Shown one piece after another: positions 55,160 through 64,000 of a DNA stretch of 64,000 bases. The stretch is from Cinnamomum chago (lineage: Eukaryota > Streptophyta > Magnoliopsida > Laurales > Lauraceae): contig CP142454.1 of the NCBI GenBank assembly GCA_038049695.1, positions 92,308,001-92,372,000 of the forward strand. The letters run 5' to 3'. Both the position numbers and the translations under genes were made by a program. Position 1 is the first letter of the stretch. Each line of letters starts with the position of its first letter. The notes beneath the pieces are model-generated. The model was given only the letters and a program-made list of their open reading frames with translations. It did no database searches and was not told the DNA's origin.

Positions 55160-55345
55160 GCTTTATTTGTAAAGGTTATTGCTTAGCCTAAGAAAAGCAT
55201 TGTATAAGGTTATTGCTTAGCCTAAGAAAAGCATATTGTAAGGTTATTGCTTAGCCTAAGAAAAGCATCTTGTAAGGTTGTTGTTTAGCCTTTGAAAAGC
55301 AACATTGTAGAGGTTATTGCTTAGCCTTTGAAAAAGCATAAATAG
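55160..55345 (+). repeat. AGCCT stem-loop repeats in NS-2 5' LTR
   Basis: Five units. Most have stem TTGCTT / AAGCA; the fourth (about 55276-55310) reads GTTGTTGTTTAGCCTTTG then AAAAGCAAC, pairing with one G-T wobble. The 3' LTR has four units (about 62955-63090). Confidence 0.85.
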
Positions 55346-55598
55346 TGGAAATCCGGTGGGGTGATTGGATCACAAGCCGGTAGTGGATGTAGGCACGTTG
55401 GCCGAACCACTATAAATATTGTGTTGTGGTGATTGCTATGTGGTGATTGATTCTGTTTAGCTTTCGCATATTGATTGATCATTCATCACTTATGACTAGT
55501 TTTAGTTAAGAATTAAAATTGGTCTTAATTAGTCATAATTGTAGCTCACCCTATTCACCCCCCCCCCTCTAGGGTTAGGATCCTCGTGGACTTTCAAT

Positions 55599-55611
55599 TG
55601 GTATCAGAGCC
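55599..55611 (+). promoter_or_regulatory. NS-2 primer-binding site, initiator tRNA-Met type
   Basis: TGGTATCAGAGCC lies two bases after the LTR end, identical to NS-1. Confidence 0.92.
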
Positions 55612-55696
55612 AAGTGCTCTATCCCTTAGGATCAAGTGTTTGGAACTCTTGATTAGGTGTAAAAACCTAGAGTTAAAACCCTAGAGTTGTCCTTAT

Positions 55697-57090
55697 ATGA
55701 AAATCATTAGAATGGACTCCACTATGCTAGTCCTTGTAGATTCTTCTAGACCCCTCATTCTTCCATCTTATGGAGATTCAAAAATTGAAATTAAAGAATC
55801 TCAACTTGAATTAAAAGAAGAAGAATATGATGAACTTGAAGCCTATGAGGAATTGTACACATGGTCCTTAGAGGTTTCCAAGAAAAATAAAAGATTAAAG
55901 AAGAATCTATAAGGATAAAACAAGAATTAGACTCTTCTAAAAATGAACTTAGAGAAAAAGATGAATTTATAAATTGTGTAGAATCTAAGTTCATGATCTC
56001 TTTAAATAATCTATCTAACATTCAAGATGAACTAAAAGAATTAAAGATGGAATATGATAATGTCAATAAGGAAAATTTAATTCTAAGAGATCAAATAAAA
56101 AGGCAAGACAAAGACTTTAACAATTTAGAAGCCAAGTTGATTAAAAGTAAGTTAAAAACTCTAGAACTTGGATCGAATATAGTTAATGAACTTAAAGCTA
56201 AGTTAAAACTTGCCAATGAAGAGCTAAGCAAATATAAGGAAATTGAAAATGAACTTTCAAAAGTTAAAAATGAAAATTCAATCCTTATAACCAAAGTCAC
56301 TCAACTTGAAAGCTATAAACAAAAGTATGAGTGCAAGTTTACCCAAAGTGAAGATAGACTTGAAAAATTATTTAAATTGGGTAAACCTCATGGAGATAGG
56401 ACGGGTATTGGATTTAATATGAATATGTCTTATGACCCTAAATTCACCAATACATTTGTGAAAGGTGAGTCCTCTTTCTCTAGCACTCTTTGTCACTTGC
56501 CTAAAACAAAATGTGATTATTGTGGCAATGAAGGACACTTTAGGTTTGAGTGCAAACTAAGAAGAAGTAATGTGTCTAATCCCTTCTTTGAACCAAAGAA
56601 AGTAAAATCATACTTGAAGGGTAAGACACTAAAATCCAAGGAAGACTCCATAAAGCTTAAAGAAGTTAAACCAATTAACAAGGAGTCTCCCAAGATAGAT
56701 TCTAAAAAGCTTAAACAAGTTAAACCAAGCTTGAAAGAATCTAAGAACAAAAAGCTTCTCAACCTACCTCCCTTATATGAACCCATGAAAGAACTTTTGA
56801 AGAAAGTTGCTAAGTTAAATCTAAAATTCAAAAGTCAAGTAAAGGGAGAAAGTAAGAAGAAAAGAAAAGTGAAACAATCCCCAAAGAAACAAACTCACCA
56901 ACATCAAAAGACTAATCACCATTCTAAGCCAAATTTAGTAAAATCTAAATATCATGGTGATAAGTTCAAATTGAAAATTTATCAAGTCAAATCTCCTATA
57001 GTTGGTGAGAAGTCCAAAATAGACCTCAAAGTTCAACCCTCTCAAGACCTTAGGTGGATTCCTAAAGTTATTTACCTAGACAAACCTTAG
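55697..57090 (+). pseudogene. NS-2 gag-like protein: coiled coil plus CCHC zinc knuckle (one frameshift)
   Basis: The start MKIIRMDSTMLVLVDSSRPL at 55697 matches NS-1, about 85 bases after the PBS. A frameshift with TAA near 55910-55912 separates the first 71 codons from a 365-codon open frame (about 55915-57090). That frame has Leu/Lys/Glu heptads (coiled coil, residues about 1-110), GKPHGDRTGIGF, the knuckle CDYCGNEGHFRFEC, a Lys-rich tail (KGESKKKRKVKQSPKK) and the end RWIPKVIYLDKP. It is better preserved than NS-1. The conserved IPK end resembles the point where Sirevirus gag gives way to pol, but here the frame simply stops. RNA binding in a partner's particle is the likely role (inference). 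Confidence 0.85.
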
Positions 57091-59182
57091 GGCCTTGAAC
57101 CTACTTGACCAACCTATTCTTTAATAGTTAAATCATTTTGTTGGTCTTGTTACTTTGCATTTTGTTCTTTCTTAGTTACAATTATTTAAATGCATTGTTT
57201 CTTTATGATCAATTGATTTTGTTTTCATGCACCATTCTAGTTACACTTCATGGTTTTCAAAATCTTTTGATTATAATTTCATCATGTTTGATTTGCTTTT
57301 TGCACATTTATGTTTAGCATTGCATTTCTACATGATCAATTGATTGTGATTTCAAAAGCTTTCATAGCTAGACTCTTCATGATCAATTGTTGTTGAATCA
57401 TTTGTGTAGATATGATAGTAATATTTTTGAACAAATGATTTGAATCAATTCAAGTTTTTCCATGGATTCCTAAGTTATATTTTAATATGGAAAATCATTG
57501 TTTTGAAAAATCAACTTGTATGTGTTTCAATTAAGTTATATCTTTTAAAATACAATGTTGAAAATTGATCTTCAAAATCATTCTTTTTATGCTCATTGTT
57601 GGATTTTGTTTTTCAAAATGATTTGAAGATTATTTGAATGGAAATGCCTATAACATCATTAGTTATATTCATCTAAAGCATGTTTCATGTTTTCATTTCC
57701 TCTTCTTTTGGTTTCATTATCTTAGAAATGGAAATGTATGTTGCTTGCATCCTTGCTTGTTTATTTACATTCTTTTTATATGCAAATGACTATTGGTTCC
57801 ATGTATGGTTGTGATCTTAGTTATATTTCTAGAAACCATACTAGAACCCAAATCCATCCTCTATGCCTTATAGTCATATCTATTTGGATGGTTATGATGT
57901 TGATTCATGTGATTTCTCTAAGTGATTTAATCCTTATACATGTTTCAACTTCATAAGTAGTGTTCTTAATCATATGAAACTCTTTGAAACCCATTTCTCA
58001 TATTTCTATATGTTTGATGGATATCTTAGATGTTGAATTCATATGATTTTGACACTTTGGAAATTGCATGCTTTACCAAGTCATATCCTTTTGCATTGCA
58101 ATTTGCCTTGTTCATCACTATGCTCAATAGTTATATCTTTAAAAGTGATGAATATGCATTTATGATGCTTGATGGGATTTTGGGTTTGTCACATCCTTGT
58201 TTTTAATCATGTTGTCATATTCAATTGGTTTCATTTGGTATAACTTTCCATTGACTTCATATCCAATTGATATCTTATCTTGTGTATGTGATAGACCTTG
58301 TGTACATTGGTTTGATCTTCATAGTTATATATTTGTTCCATGTCACACACCATTAGCATCATAATGTTCATGTTGCCACCTCCTTTGCTCATATAGGTAT
58401 ATCTCATGACCACCATGTTTATGTGTTCATAATTTTGGTTGGTTATTAGTTGAGGTTGGCTTCATGTTTGAATTTCATTTCACTAATTCTTGCACATTAA
58501 TAGTAATATTTATTGTTTGAATGAAATGATTTTCAAAATCTTACATAGCATATGATCTTCATAAGTAATATTGATTGATGCTATGTTTGAGTAAACCCCA
58601 TATCATGGATAGCTCTAATTTGGATTTCTCATAATAGTTATACTTTTAAATCCATTTTAGAGTGATTGAGTTTATAGTCACATCCTTTAATCTCAATTGA
58701 TATGGTTATTTCAATTGGTATCCATGATCGTTTCTCTTATTAGACCTTGCTCTCTTTTGGTAATTTGATCATATGAGCCTTATAGTTAAATGAATCTAAT
58801 CCTTTCCATGAAGTTGACCCTCACTTGGATAAACCATCTACTTCTTGCATCTAATAGTTATACCTTGTCAAAAGCTTGACAAAAGAAGAGAATGGATTGA
58901 GGGGGAGTGTAAACCTTCATAGGAAGTATTAGTTTTGATCAAATTCACCCTTGGATTGCCTTTGAGCCCTTAGAGATAACTTCCATACATGATAGCCTGT
59001 TATGAATTTCATTTTCGATTTCATTTGTTAACAGGTGCTACTAAAGGTATTTTCCTTGTCTCATGTGTGTAGGTACCTTTGCAATTTAATGTCAAAGGGG
59101 GAGAGAGTTCGAGAGTTCAAGTACTCGAAGATCTCCTATCCATCAAAGGGGGAGAAAGCTTTCAAGGAGTGAATGCATATCT
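57091..59182 (+). repeat. NS-2 non-coding interior: stem-loop run, then repeated PPT-like tracts
   Basis: It is collinear with the three NS-1 parts. Examples are AATCATTTGT 57396-57405 / ACAAATGATT 57431-57440 with GATAGTAATATT in the loop, TTTTTCCAT / ATGGAAAAT around 57453-57494, GTTCCATGTATGGTT / AAACCATACTAGAAC around 57796-57847 with AGTTATAT, and CATAGCAT 58544-58551 / ATGCTATG 58578-58585. PPT-like tracts begin near 58897 and recur at 59093 and 59145. No ORF is credible. Confidence 0.78.
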
Positions 59183-59885
59183 TGTTAGGGTTTTTATAGA
59201 TTGCAATTTGATGGATGCATTATCATTCAAGCATCATTTGATTCACACACATTTGCATTGATTTAGAAATCTTGAAATCTTGTTTTATTCATGCATGGTT
59301 TTTAAGAGTTGCAAAAGTATTGATTTATGCATGATTTGGTTTTAAATCTTGGATGCATTTGTTTTAGAAAAGAGTTTTCAAGAAATCAAGCAAGCCTTTG
59401 TTTTAAAAGTTTTGAATCTTTTTAGGCTTTTTATGTCATGTTTTAAAAACCATTAGAATCTTTAAAACATGTTTTCCAAGCTTGATTTAGTGGCCAAAAG
59501 GTCCCCCAAAGAAAAACCTTCAAATATGCAAAAGTTGCATTTTTTGCAAAAAGGGGGGAGTCCCGGCAGTGTCGCCGGTCGACCGAGACAACTGGAGGTA
59601 AAATCTGCAGTTTCTGAACTGAAACCTCCAACGGTCAGAAATCTGACTGTTGTGCCTTCCCGGTCGACCGAGACCTCTTTGCCGGTCGACCGAGGACTAG
59701 CCGTTGGCAACTTTTTGCTATAAATATGAGTTCTTTCCCTTGCCAAAAGTTGGGAATTTTAAGCCCCTCCTTGAGAGGTATTGAGGCATATCAAAAGGGA
59801 AAAGAACCAAGGGATGAAGGGGATGATTAGGAAAGCTAAAGCTTGGATTAATGAAGTTAAACCACCAAGTAGGCTCTTCCTTCCT

Positions 59886-60500
59886 TAATCATATGTTTTC
59901 ATGCTTTTGTTTTATTTTTGGTAAATCATTTCTAGCATGTTAAACTATGTTTGTGTTGTGTCCTTAACATATTTTATGTTTTGAGTTGATTTATTGTTTT
60001 GGATACAACACCATATGATTCAATCCAAGTAGTACTTAACTTTGGTAAATCTAAGTAGATCATGTTAATGAAAGAACCTTTGAAATCATATGTAACATGA
60101 TCCATATACTTGGTTGAATCTTTGGTTGTTGTTTTCCATCATAAGAACATCTCTTTCAAAACTAACTTATGTTTTGGATTCAACTTCTTTACAAATCATA
60201 TGTTTTCATGTTTTGTTTTATCATTGGTAAATCTTGTAACATGTTAACCTATGATGTGTTGTATCCTTAGCATGTGTTATATTTTGAATAGATCTATTGT
60301 TTTGGATACATCACCATTGATTCATCAAAGTAGTACTTTATCTTTGGTAAATCTAAGTAGATCATGTTAATGAAATATGTAACATGATTCATATACTTTG
60401 TTGAATCATTGGTTGTTGTTTTTCCATCATAAGAAAATCTCTCTCAAATGTATCTTATGTTTTGGATCCAACATCATTACAAATCATATGTGTATTATTG
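59886..60500 (+). repeat. Approximately 300 bp tandem repeat inside NS-solo
   Basis: The segment starting AATCATATGTTTTCATG (59887) recurs at 60194 and, in part, at 60481. The units share TTGGTAAATC, ATGTTTTGA, TTGTTTTGGATACA, AAGTAGTACTT and AGTAGATCATGTTAATGAA. This accounts for most of the extra length over the NS-2 LTR. Confidence 0.8.
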
Positions 60501-60989
60501 TTTTAATGCTGCACAACTTGCCTTACTTTGATTGGTAAATCATTTTCAAGTTGTCCTTATAATTACATATGATTTGTCCCCTCTTTTCAATCAAATCTAT
60601 TTTTATGTTTTGAGCTTCATTGATGATTTGATTGACATCCCTATGCATCACATGTTTAGAGCTAATCCATTTCATACAACTTGTGTAACTTTGATATCAT
60701 TAACAAGTTGTTACTTTTAACATGTGATTGCATTATATCCCCAATCATAAATGTTTTATGAGCTAAAATTTTCAAGAGCCTTGGCATACATTTATGAGCT
60801 TTCATTTTCAAAATGATTGAGGACCACACACACACACTTCATGTACTTTCATCTTTGCATTCATAGTGTGAGTGTGTATTAGTTTTTCACTTCCATATCC
60901 GCCTAATTAAGAGGCATTGTAATGAGCTTAATAGAATCTCCATCAAGTGTATGTTAGACACTATCTTAGTGAGATAACCAACCTTATGG

Positions 60990-61130
60990 TTGAAGAGGTT
61001 ATTGCTTAGCCTATAAAAGCATAATGTATAGGTTGATGTTAAGCCTTGAAAAACATCAATGTAAGGTTATTGCTTAGCCTTGGAAAGCATATTGTAAAGG
61101 TTATTGCTTAGCCTATTGAAAAGCATAAAT
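60990..61130 (+). repeat. AGCCT stem-loop repeats in NS-solo
   Basis: Four units. The second (about 61029-61055) has the stem TTGATGTT / AACATCAA around AAGCCTTGA, unlike the TTGCTT / AAGCA stems beside it, so both arms have changed together. Confidence 0.85.
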
Positions 61131-61389
61131 AGTGGAAATCCGGTGGGGTGTTGGATCACAAGCCGGTAGTGGATTTAGGCATTGAGGCCGAACCACTATA
61201 AATACTTGTGTGATGGTGATTGCTTTGTGGTGATTCTTTTATTAGCTTCCGCATCTTGTATGATAAATCATCACATGTGACTAGTTTGTTTTAAAGAAGT
61301 TAAAATTGATTAAAATTGGTCATAATTGAAGCTCACCCTATTCACCCCCCCCCCCTCTAGGGTTCGGATCCCCATGGACTTACATATCT

Positions 61390-61672
61390 TGCCAAAGCAA
61401 GAGAGAGGCATGGTCAAAGGGAGAGAGCAAATAGAAGAAAGAAAGCTTGGAGCTAAAGAAGATGCTTGGCTAAAGAGAGAAAGAAGAAAGAAAGCTTGAA
61501 GAATGATCAAGCTCCAAGCATCAAGAAGATTGGAGAAAAGAGCCAAAGAGCCCAAGCTAAAAGAAGGAGCATCCAAGAAGATTTCAAGACTTGTCCAGCT
61601 TAGGGGGAGCTGAAGACTTGGTGTGTTAATTCAATGATGAGTAAGTTGCCATCAAATTGCAAAGGGGGAGAT
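61390..61672 (+). promoter_or_regulatory. NS-2 3' region and polypurine tract (61661-61672)
   Basis: Collinear with 15341-15623 of NS-1. Purine tracts lie near 61420 and 61600 before the final AAAGGGGGAGAT that borders the LTR. No ORF. Confidence 0.85.
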
Positions 61673-63344
61673 TGTTAGGGATTTTGTAATTTGCAATTTG
61701 ATGGATGCATTTGCACTTTAGCATCATTTGATTTACACACACTTGCATTGTTTTAGAAAACCTTGAAATCTAGTTTTATACATGCATAGCTTTTAAGATT
61801 TGGAAAAGTATTTGTTTTATGCATGTTTTGGTTCAAAACTTGGATGCATTGGTTTTATATTCCAAACTCTTTTGGAAAATCATCTTGTGAATTTAGGTTT
61901 GAGCTTTGCATACATTCATCACAAAAAGAACCATTTGTGTATGCAAATTTCACTTGAAAAGAGTTTTTACAAATCAAGCTAGCCTATGGTTTTAAAGTTT
62001 TCAAATCCTTTTAGGCTTTGTGTGTTTCATGTTTTTAAACGATTTAAAACATGTTTTTAAGCTTGATTTAGTGGCCAAAAGGTCCCCCAAAGAAAAACCT
62101 TCAAATATGCAAAAGTTGCATTTTTTGCAAAAAGGGGTGTCCCGGCAGTGTCGCCGGTCGACCGAGACACAGGTCTCGGTCGACCGAGACAACTGGAGGT
62201 AAATTTTACAGTTTCTGAACTGAAACCTCCAACGGTCAGAAATCTGCCCGTTATGCCTTCCCGGTCGACCGAGACCCCTTTGCCGGTCGACCGAGGACTA
62301 GCCGTTGGACACTTTTTGGCTATAAAATCCATTCTTTTCCAACCTTCTTTGGTGCTTGAACTATGAACCTTTGAGACCATTTTGGAGCCAAAGAAAGGGG
62401 AAGAAGTTGGAAAGGCTAGAGGGCCATTTGGAAATCAAATGCTTGACTTTTCATAAGGTACACATTACTAGTATTTTGATTTCCATTAAAATGAAATCCA
62501 TGCATGCCTAAATCTTTGTTTTTCACTTATGCATGATTTCAAGAGTTGTTTTGCAAACTCATTATCTTCATTGGTATATTAGAATGGTTTGCAATCACTC
62601 TCACCTAAATCACATGTGTTCTTAGACTTTTATATTCATACAACATGTTTTAGATCATTTCTTCAAGTTGTGTGAATCTTTCATGTGATTAGTATTTTTC
62701 TCTTCAATCATCATTTTATAAGCTTTGATTTTAAAATGCATCATGCATTCATTTAAGAGCTTCATTGTTAAAATAGATTGAAGTAGAGCATTCATACACT
62801 TGTGCACACACTTTAACTTAATTGAGTGTATGTTTGTTATTTGTATTAAACTTTCATATTAGCCTAGTCAAGAGGCAATTTCATATGAGCTTAAATTGTA
62901 ATCTCTTAGAGTGATCTTTTGTAAAGACACTTTCTTAGAGAAAGCTTTATTTGTAAAGGTTATTGCTTAGCCTAAGAAAAGCATATTGTAAGGTTATTGC
63001 TTAGCCTAAGAAAAGCATCTTGTAAGGTTGTTGTTTAGCCTTTGAAAAGCAACATTGTAGAGGTTATTGCTTAGCCTTTGAAAAAGCATAAATAGTGGAA
63101 ATCCGGTGGGGTGATTGGATCACAAGCCGGTAGTAGATGTAGGCACGTTGGCCGAACCACTATAAATATTGTGTTGTGGTGATTGCTATGTGGTGATTGA
63201 TTCTGTTTAGCTTCCGCATATTGATTGATCATTCATCACTTGTGACTAGTTTTAGTTAAGAATTAAAATTGGTCTTAATTAGTCATAATTGTAGCTCACC
63301 CTATTCCACCCCCCCTCTAGGGTTAGGATCCTCGTGGACTTTCA
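61673..63344 (+). repeat. NS-2 3' LTR (1672 bp)
   Basis: Near-identical to the 5' LTR at 53911-55596. The extra palindrome unit includes the perfect 14 bp CTCGGTCGACCGAG at 62175-62188. TATA box 62321-62328. The high match suggests a recent insertion relative to the others. Confidence 0.95.
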
Positions 63345-63349
63345 CATCT

Positions 63350-63799
63350 CTCTCGAGTCCTCGGATGAATTCGACGAAGAAGGAAGAAATGTTCGTTGAA
63401 ATATCTAGTTTCCAAAAAGTGTATGTTTCGCGGGTTTCGAGAATATTAAGTTTTGGGTACAGATTTGGTGTGCAATGACTGTTTTACCCTCAAGGCTATG
63501 AAATCGGGTTTCGGGACCTCAAACGGAATCGGGATCAACATGAAAGTTGTAGGGATCATCAAAACGAGTAAAACGGAATTAAAATCATGAATGTAAAACC
63601 CTCCGATAAATCCTCAAACATATGCAATGTCACGAAAAGGAACCCCCAAAGGGCCCTACTAACACAAGGCAAATCAAAATCCCCAAAACAATATCAAAAG
63701 CTATTCCAAACCCAACTTAGCCAAAAATACTAATCAAGCTTAGCACTAACACGCAACTTAATTAGCACTAATCGGGTTCACTCGGGTTGGGGTCTTACA
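63350..63799 (-). repeat. TEK-2 LTR, tandem unit 2, right part
   Basis: It resumes after the second CATCT with the block matching 46266-46714 of unit 1 (AATTCGACGAAGAAGGAAG, then CGGGTTTCGAGAATATTAAG). It ends GGGGTCTTACA at 63799, followed by the right TTTGT duplication (63800-63804). Confidence 0.93.
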
Positions 63800-64000
63800 T
63801 TTGTCAATGCAAATATTAGATTCATTGGGCCCCATTGGCATTACTTAAGCTTTATCTTCATCTCTTTTCATTCACTTTCCCAAATCCTGCAACTTTCTTA
63901 ACTTAGGGTTGGAAACCCCTTTTTCCTTTCCACTTTATTCCTCTTGCATGCTCTAGCTAGAGATCTATAAATAGAACTCCAAGACCATCATCTTCTTCCT
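63800..64000 (+). repeat. TEK-1 3' LTR, continuation
   Basis: After TEK-2 the sequence TTTGTCAATGCAA then TTAGATTCATTGGGCCCC follows 30980-31182 of the TEK-1 5' LTR almost exactly. A TATAAATA at 63966-63973 is a candidate TATA box, replaced by TCTAAATA in the 5' LTR. The rest lies beyond the window. Confidence 0.92.

Larger units (their letters stand above)
53911..55596 (+). repeat. NS-2 5' LTR (1686 bp)
   Basis: TGTTAGGGATTTTG...GTGGACTTTCA. Palindromes of the word CGGTCGACCG occur at about 54392, 54479 and 54500, a TATA box at 54537-54544 and AGCCT stem-loops at 55160-55345. It differs from the 3' LTR by lacking one palindrome unit and by having one more stem-loop unit. Confidence 0.95.
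59183..61384 (+). mobile_element. NS-solo: solo LTR of an NS-related family (2202 bp)
   Basis: TGTTAGGGTTTTTATAG...CATGGACTTACA, flanked by TATCT at 59178-59182 and 61385-61389; NS-1 shows the uninterrupted GCATATCTTGCC. It has CGGTCGACCG palindromes (about 59576-59695), TATAAATA at 59719, a roughly 300 bp internal tandem repeat (59886-60500) and AGCCT stem-loops (60990-61130). Its length and divergence from NS-2 LTRs mark a different subfamily. Confidence 0.92.
53911..63344 (+). mobile_element. NS-2: second non-autonomous Sirevirus-like element (9434 bp including NS-solo)
   Basis: LTRs 53911-55596 and 61673-63344, TSD CATCT at 53906-53910 and 63345-63349, PBS at 55599, PPT AAAGGGGGAGAT at 61661-61672. 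The internal region holds a gag-like gene (55697-57090) and then only non-coding stem-loop sequence, with NS-solo inserted at 59183. Its empty sites at the NS-1 guest positions prove those guests are later insertions. No pol. Confidence 0.94.
30533..64000 (+). mobile_element. TEK-1: Tekay/Del-type chromovirus (Ty3/gypsy) with nested insertions; 3' end outside window
   Basis: 5' LTR 30533-33330 (TGTTAGACC...GTCGCAACA), Met-type PBS at 33335, gag-protease-RT-RNase H-integrase-chromodomain in one frame apart from stops and a 20 bp deletion, and 3' LTR starting at 42194. It inserted into the RT of SIR-A; the left flank CAATT (30528-30532) should recur outside the window. TEK-3 copy b lies in its chromodomain end and TEK-2 with its guests in its 3' LTR. 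LTR sequence resumes at 63800 and runs to the window end. Confidence 0.9.

Noticed and set aside
53906-63349. NS-2 and the surrounding LTR as an assembly chimera
   Set aside because: Perfect CATCT duplication and collinear TEK-2 LTR on both sides match the uninterrupted unit 1 sequence at 46253-46275.

Overview
This window is plant nuclear DNA made almost entirely of nested LTR retrotransposons, the texture of an intergenic heterochromatic block in a large flowering-plant genome. The plant assignment rests on the lineages present: Tat-lineage Ty3/gypsy with a second (archaeal-type) RNase H, Tekay/Del chromoviruses, and Sirevirus-like Ty1/copia. I see no host protein gene, tRNA or rRNA gene; the species cannot be named from this sequence. 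Labels used here: TAT-1 and TAT-2 (Tat gypsy), SIR-A (Sirevirus-like copia with pol), NS-1, NS-2 and NS-solo (a related family with gag only and no pol), TEK-1 and TEK-2 (Tekay gypsy), TEK-3 (a 4 kb LTR family seen only as solo LTRs). Left half: TAT-1 (+) occupies 1-2673 and 17379 to about 22634. Its reverse transcriptase is split by NS-1 (2674-17378, target-site duplication CTAAT). NS-1 itself contains a TEK-3 solo LTR (6847-10916, TSD GTGAT) and a reversed TEK-2-type solo LTR (11227-14376, TSD GGTTT). A 117 bp foldback (22810-23074) follows, then a minus-strand gag-protease piece of TAT-2 (23075-27113). Right half: TAT-2 is cut by SIR-A (minus, 27114-30532), and SIR-A is cut in its RT by TEK-1 (+, from 30533 past the window end). 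TEK-1 holds a reversed TEK-3 solo LTR in its chromodomain region (38093-42128, TSD GCAAG). Its 3' LTR holds TEK-2 (minus, TSD TTTGT), which has been tandemly duplicated together with a piece of TEK-1 flank into three units, the first mostly deleted. The last TEK-2 LTR holds NS-2 (53911-63344, TSD CATCT), which holds NS-solo (59183-61384, TSD TATCT). The nest TAT-2 > SIR-A > TEK-1 > TEK-2 > NS-2 > NS-solo is six layers deep. How the parts relate: TAT-1, TEK-1, TEK-2 and SIR-A carry recognisable pol genes, all broken by stops that are mostly C-to-T changes in Gln or Arg codons. The NS family has Sirevirus-type LTRs, PBS, repeated polypurine tracts and a short coiled-coil/zinc-knuckle gag but no pol, so it presumably moved using proteins of a SIR-A-like partner. 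Most notable: (1) the non-coding interior of NS elements is a run of short stem-loops whose stems differ while the loop keeps a word close to AGTTATAT; (2) the LTRs of the same family hold a second set of stem-loops with constant loop AGCCT and stems that change in a compensating way; (3) every LTR family here carries its own GC-rich palindrome word in clusters, gained or lost in whole units between the two LTRs of one element.
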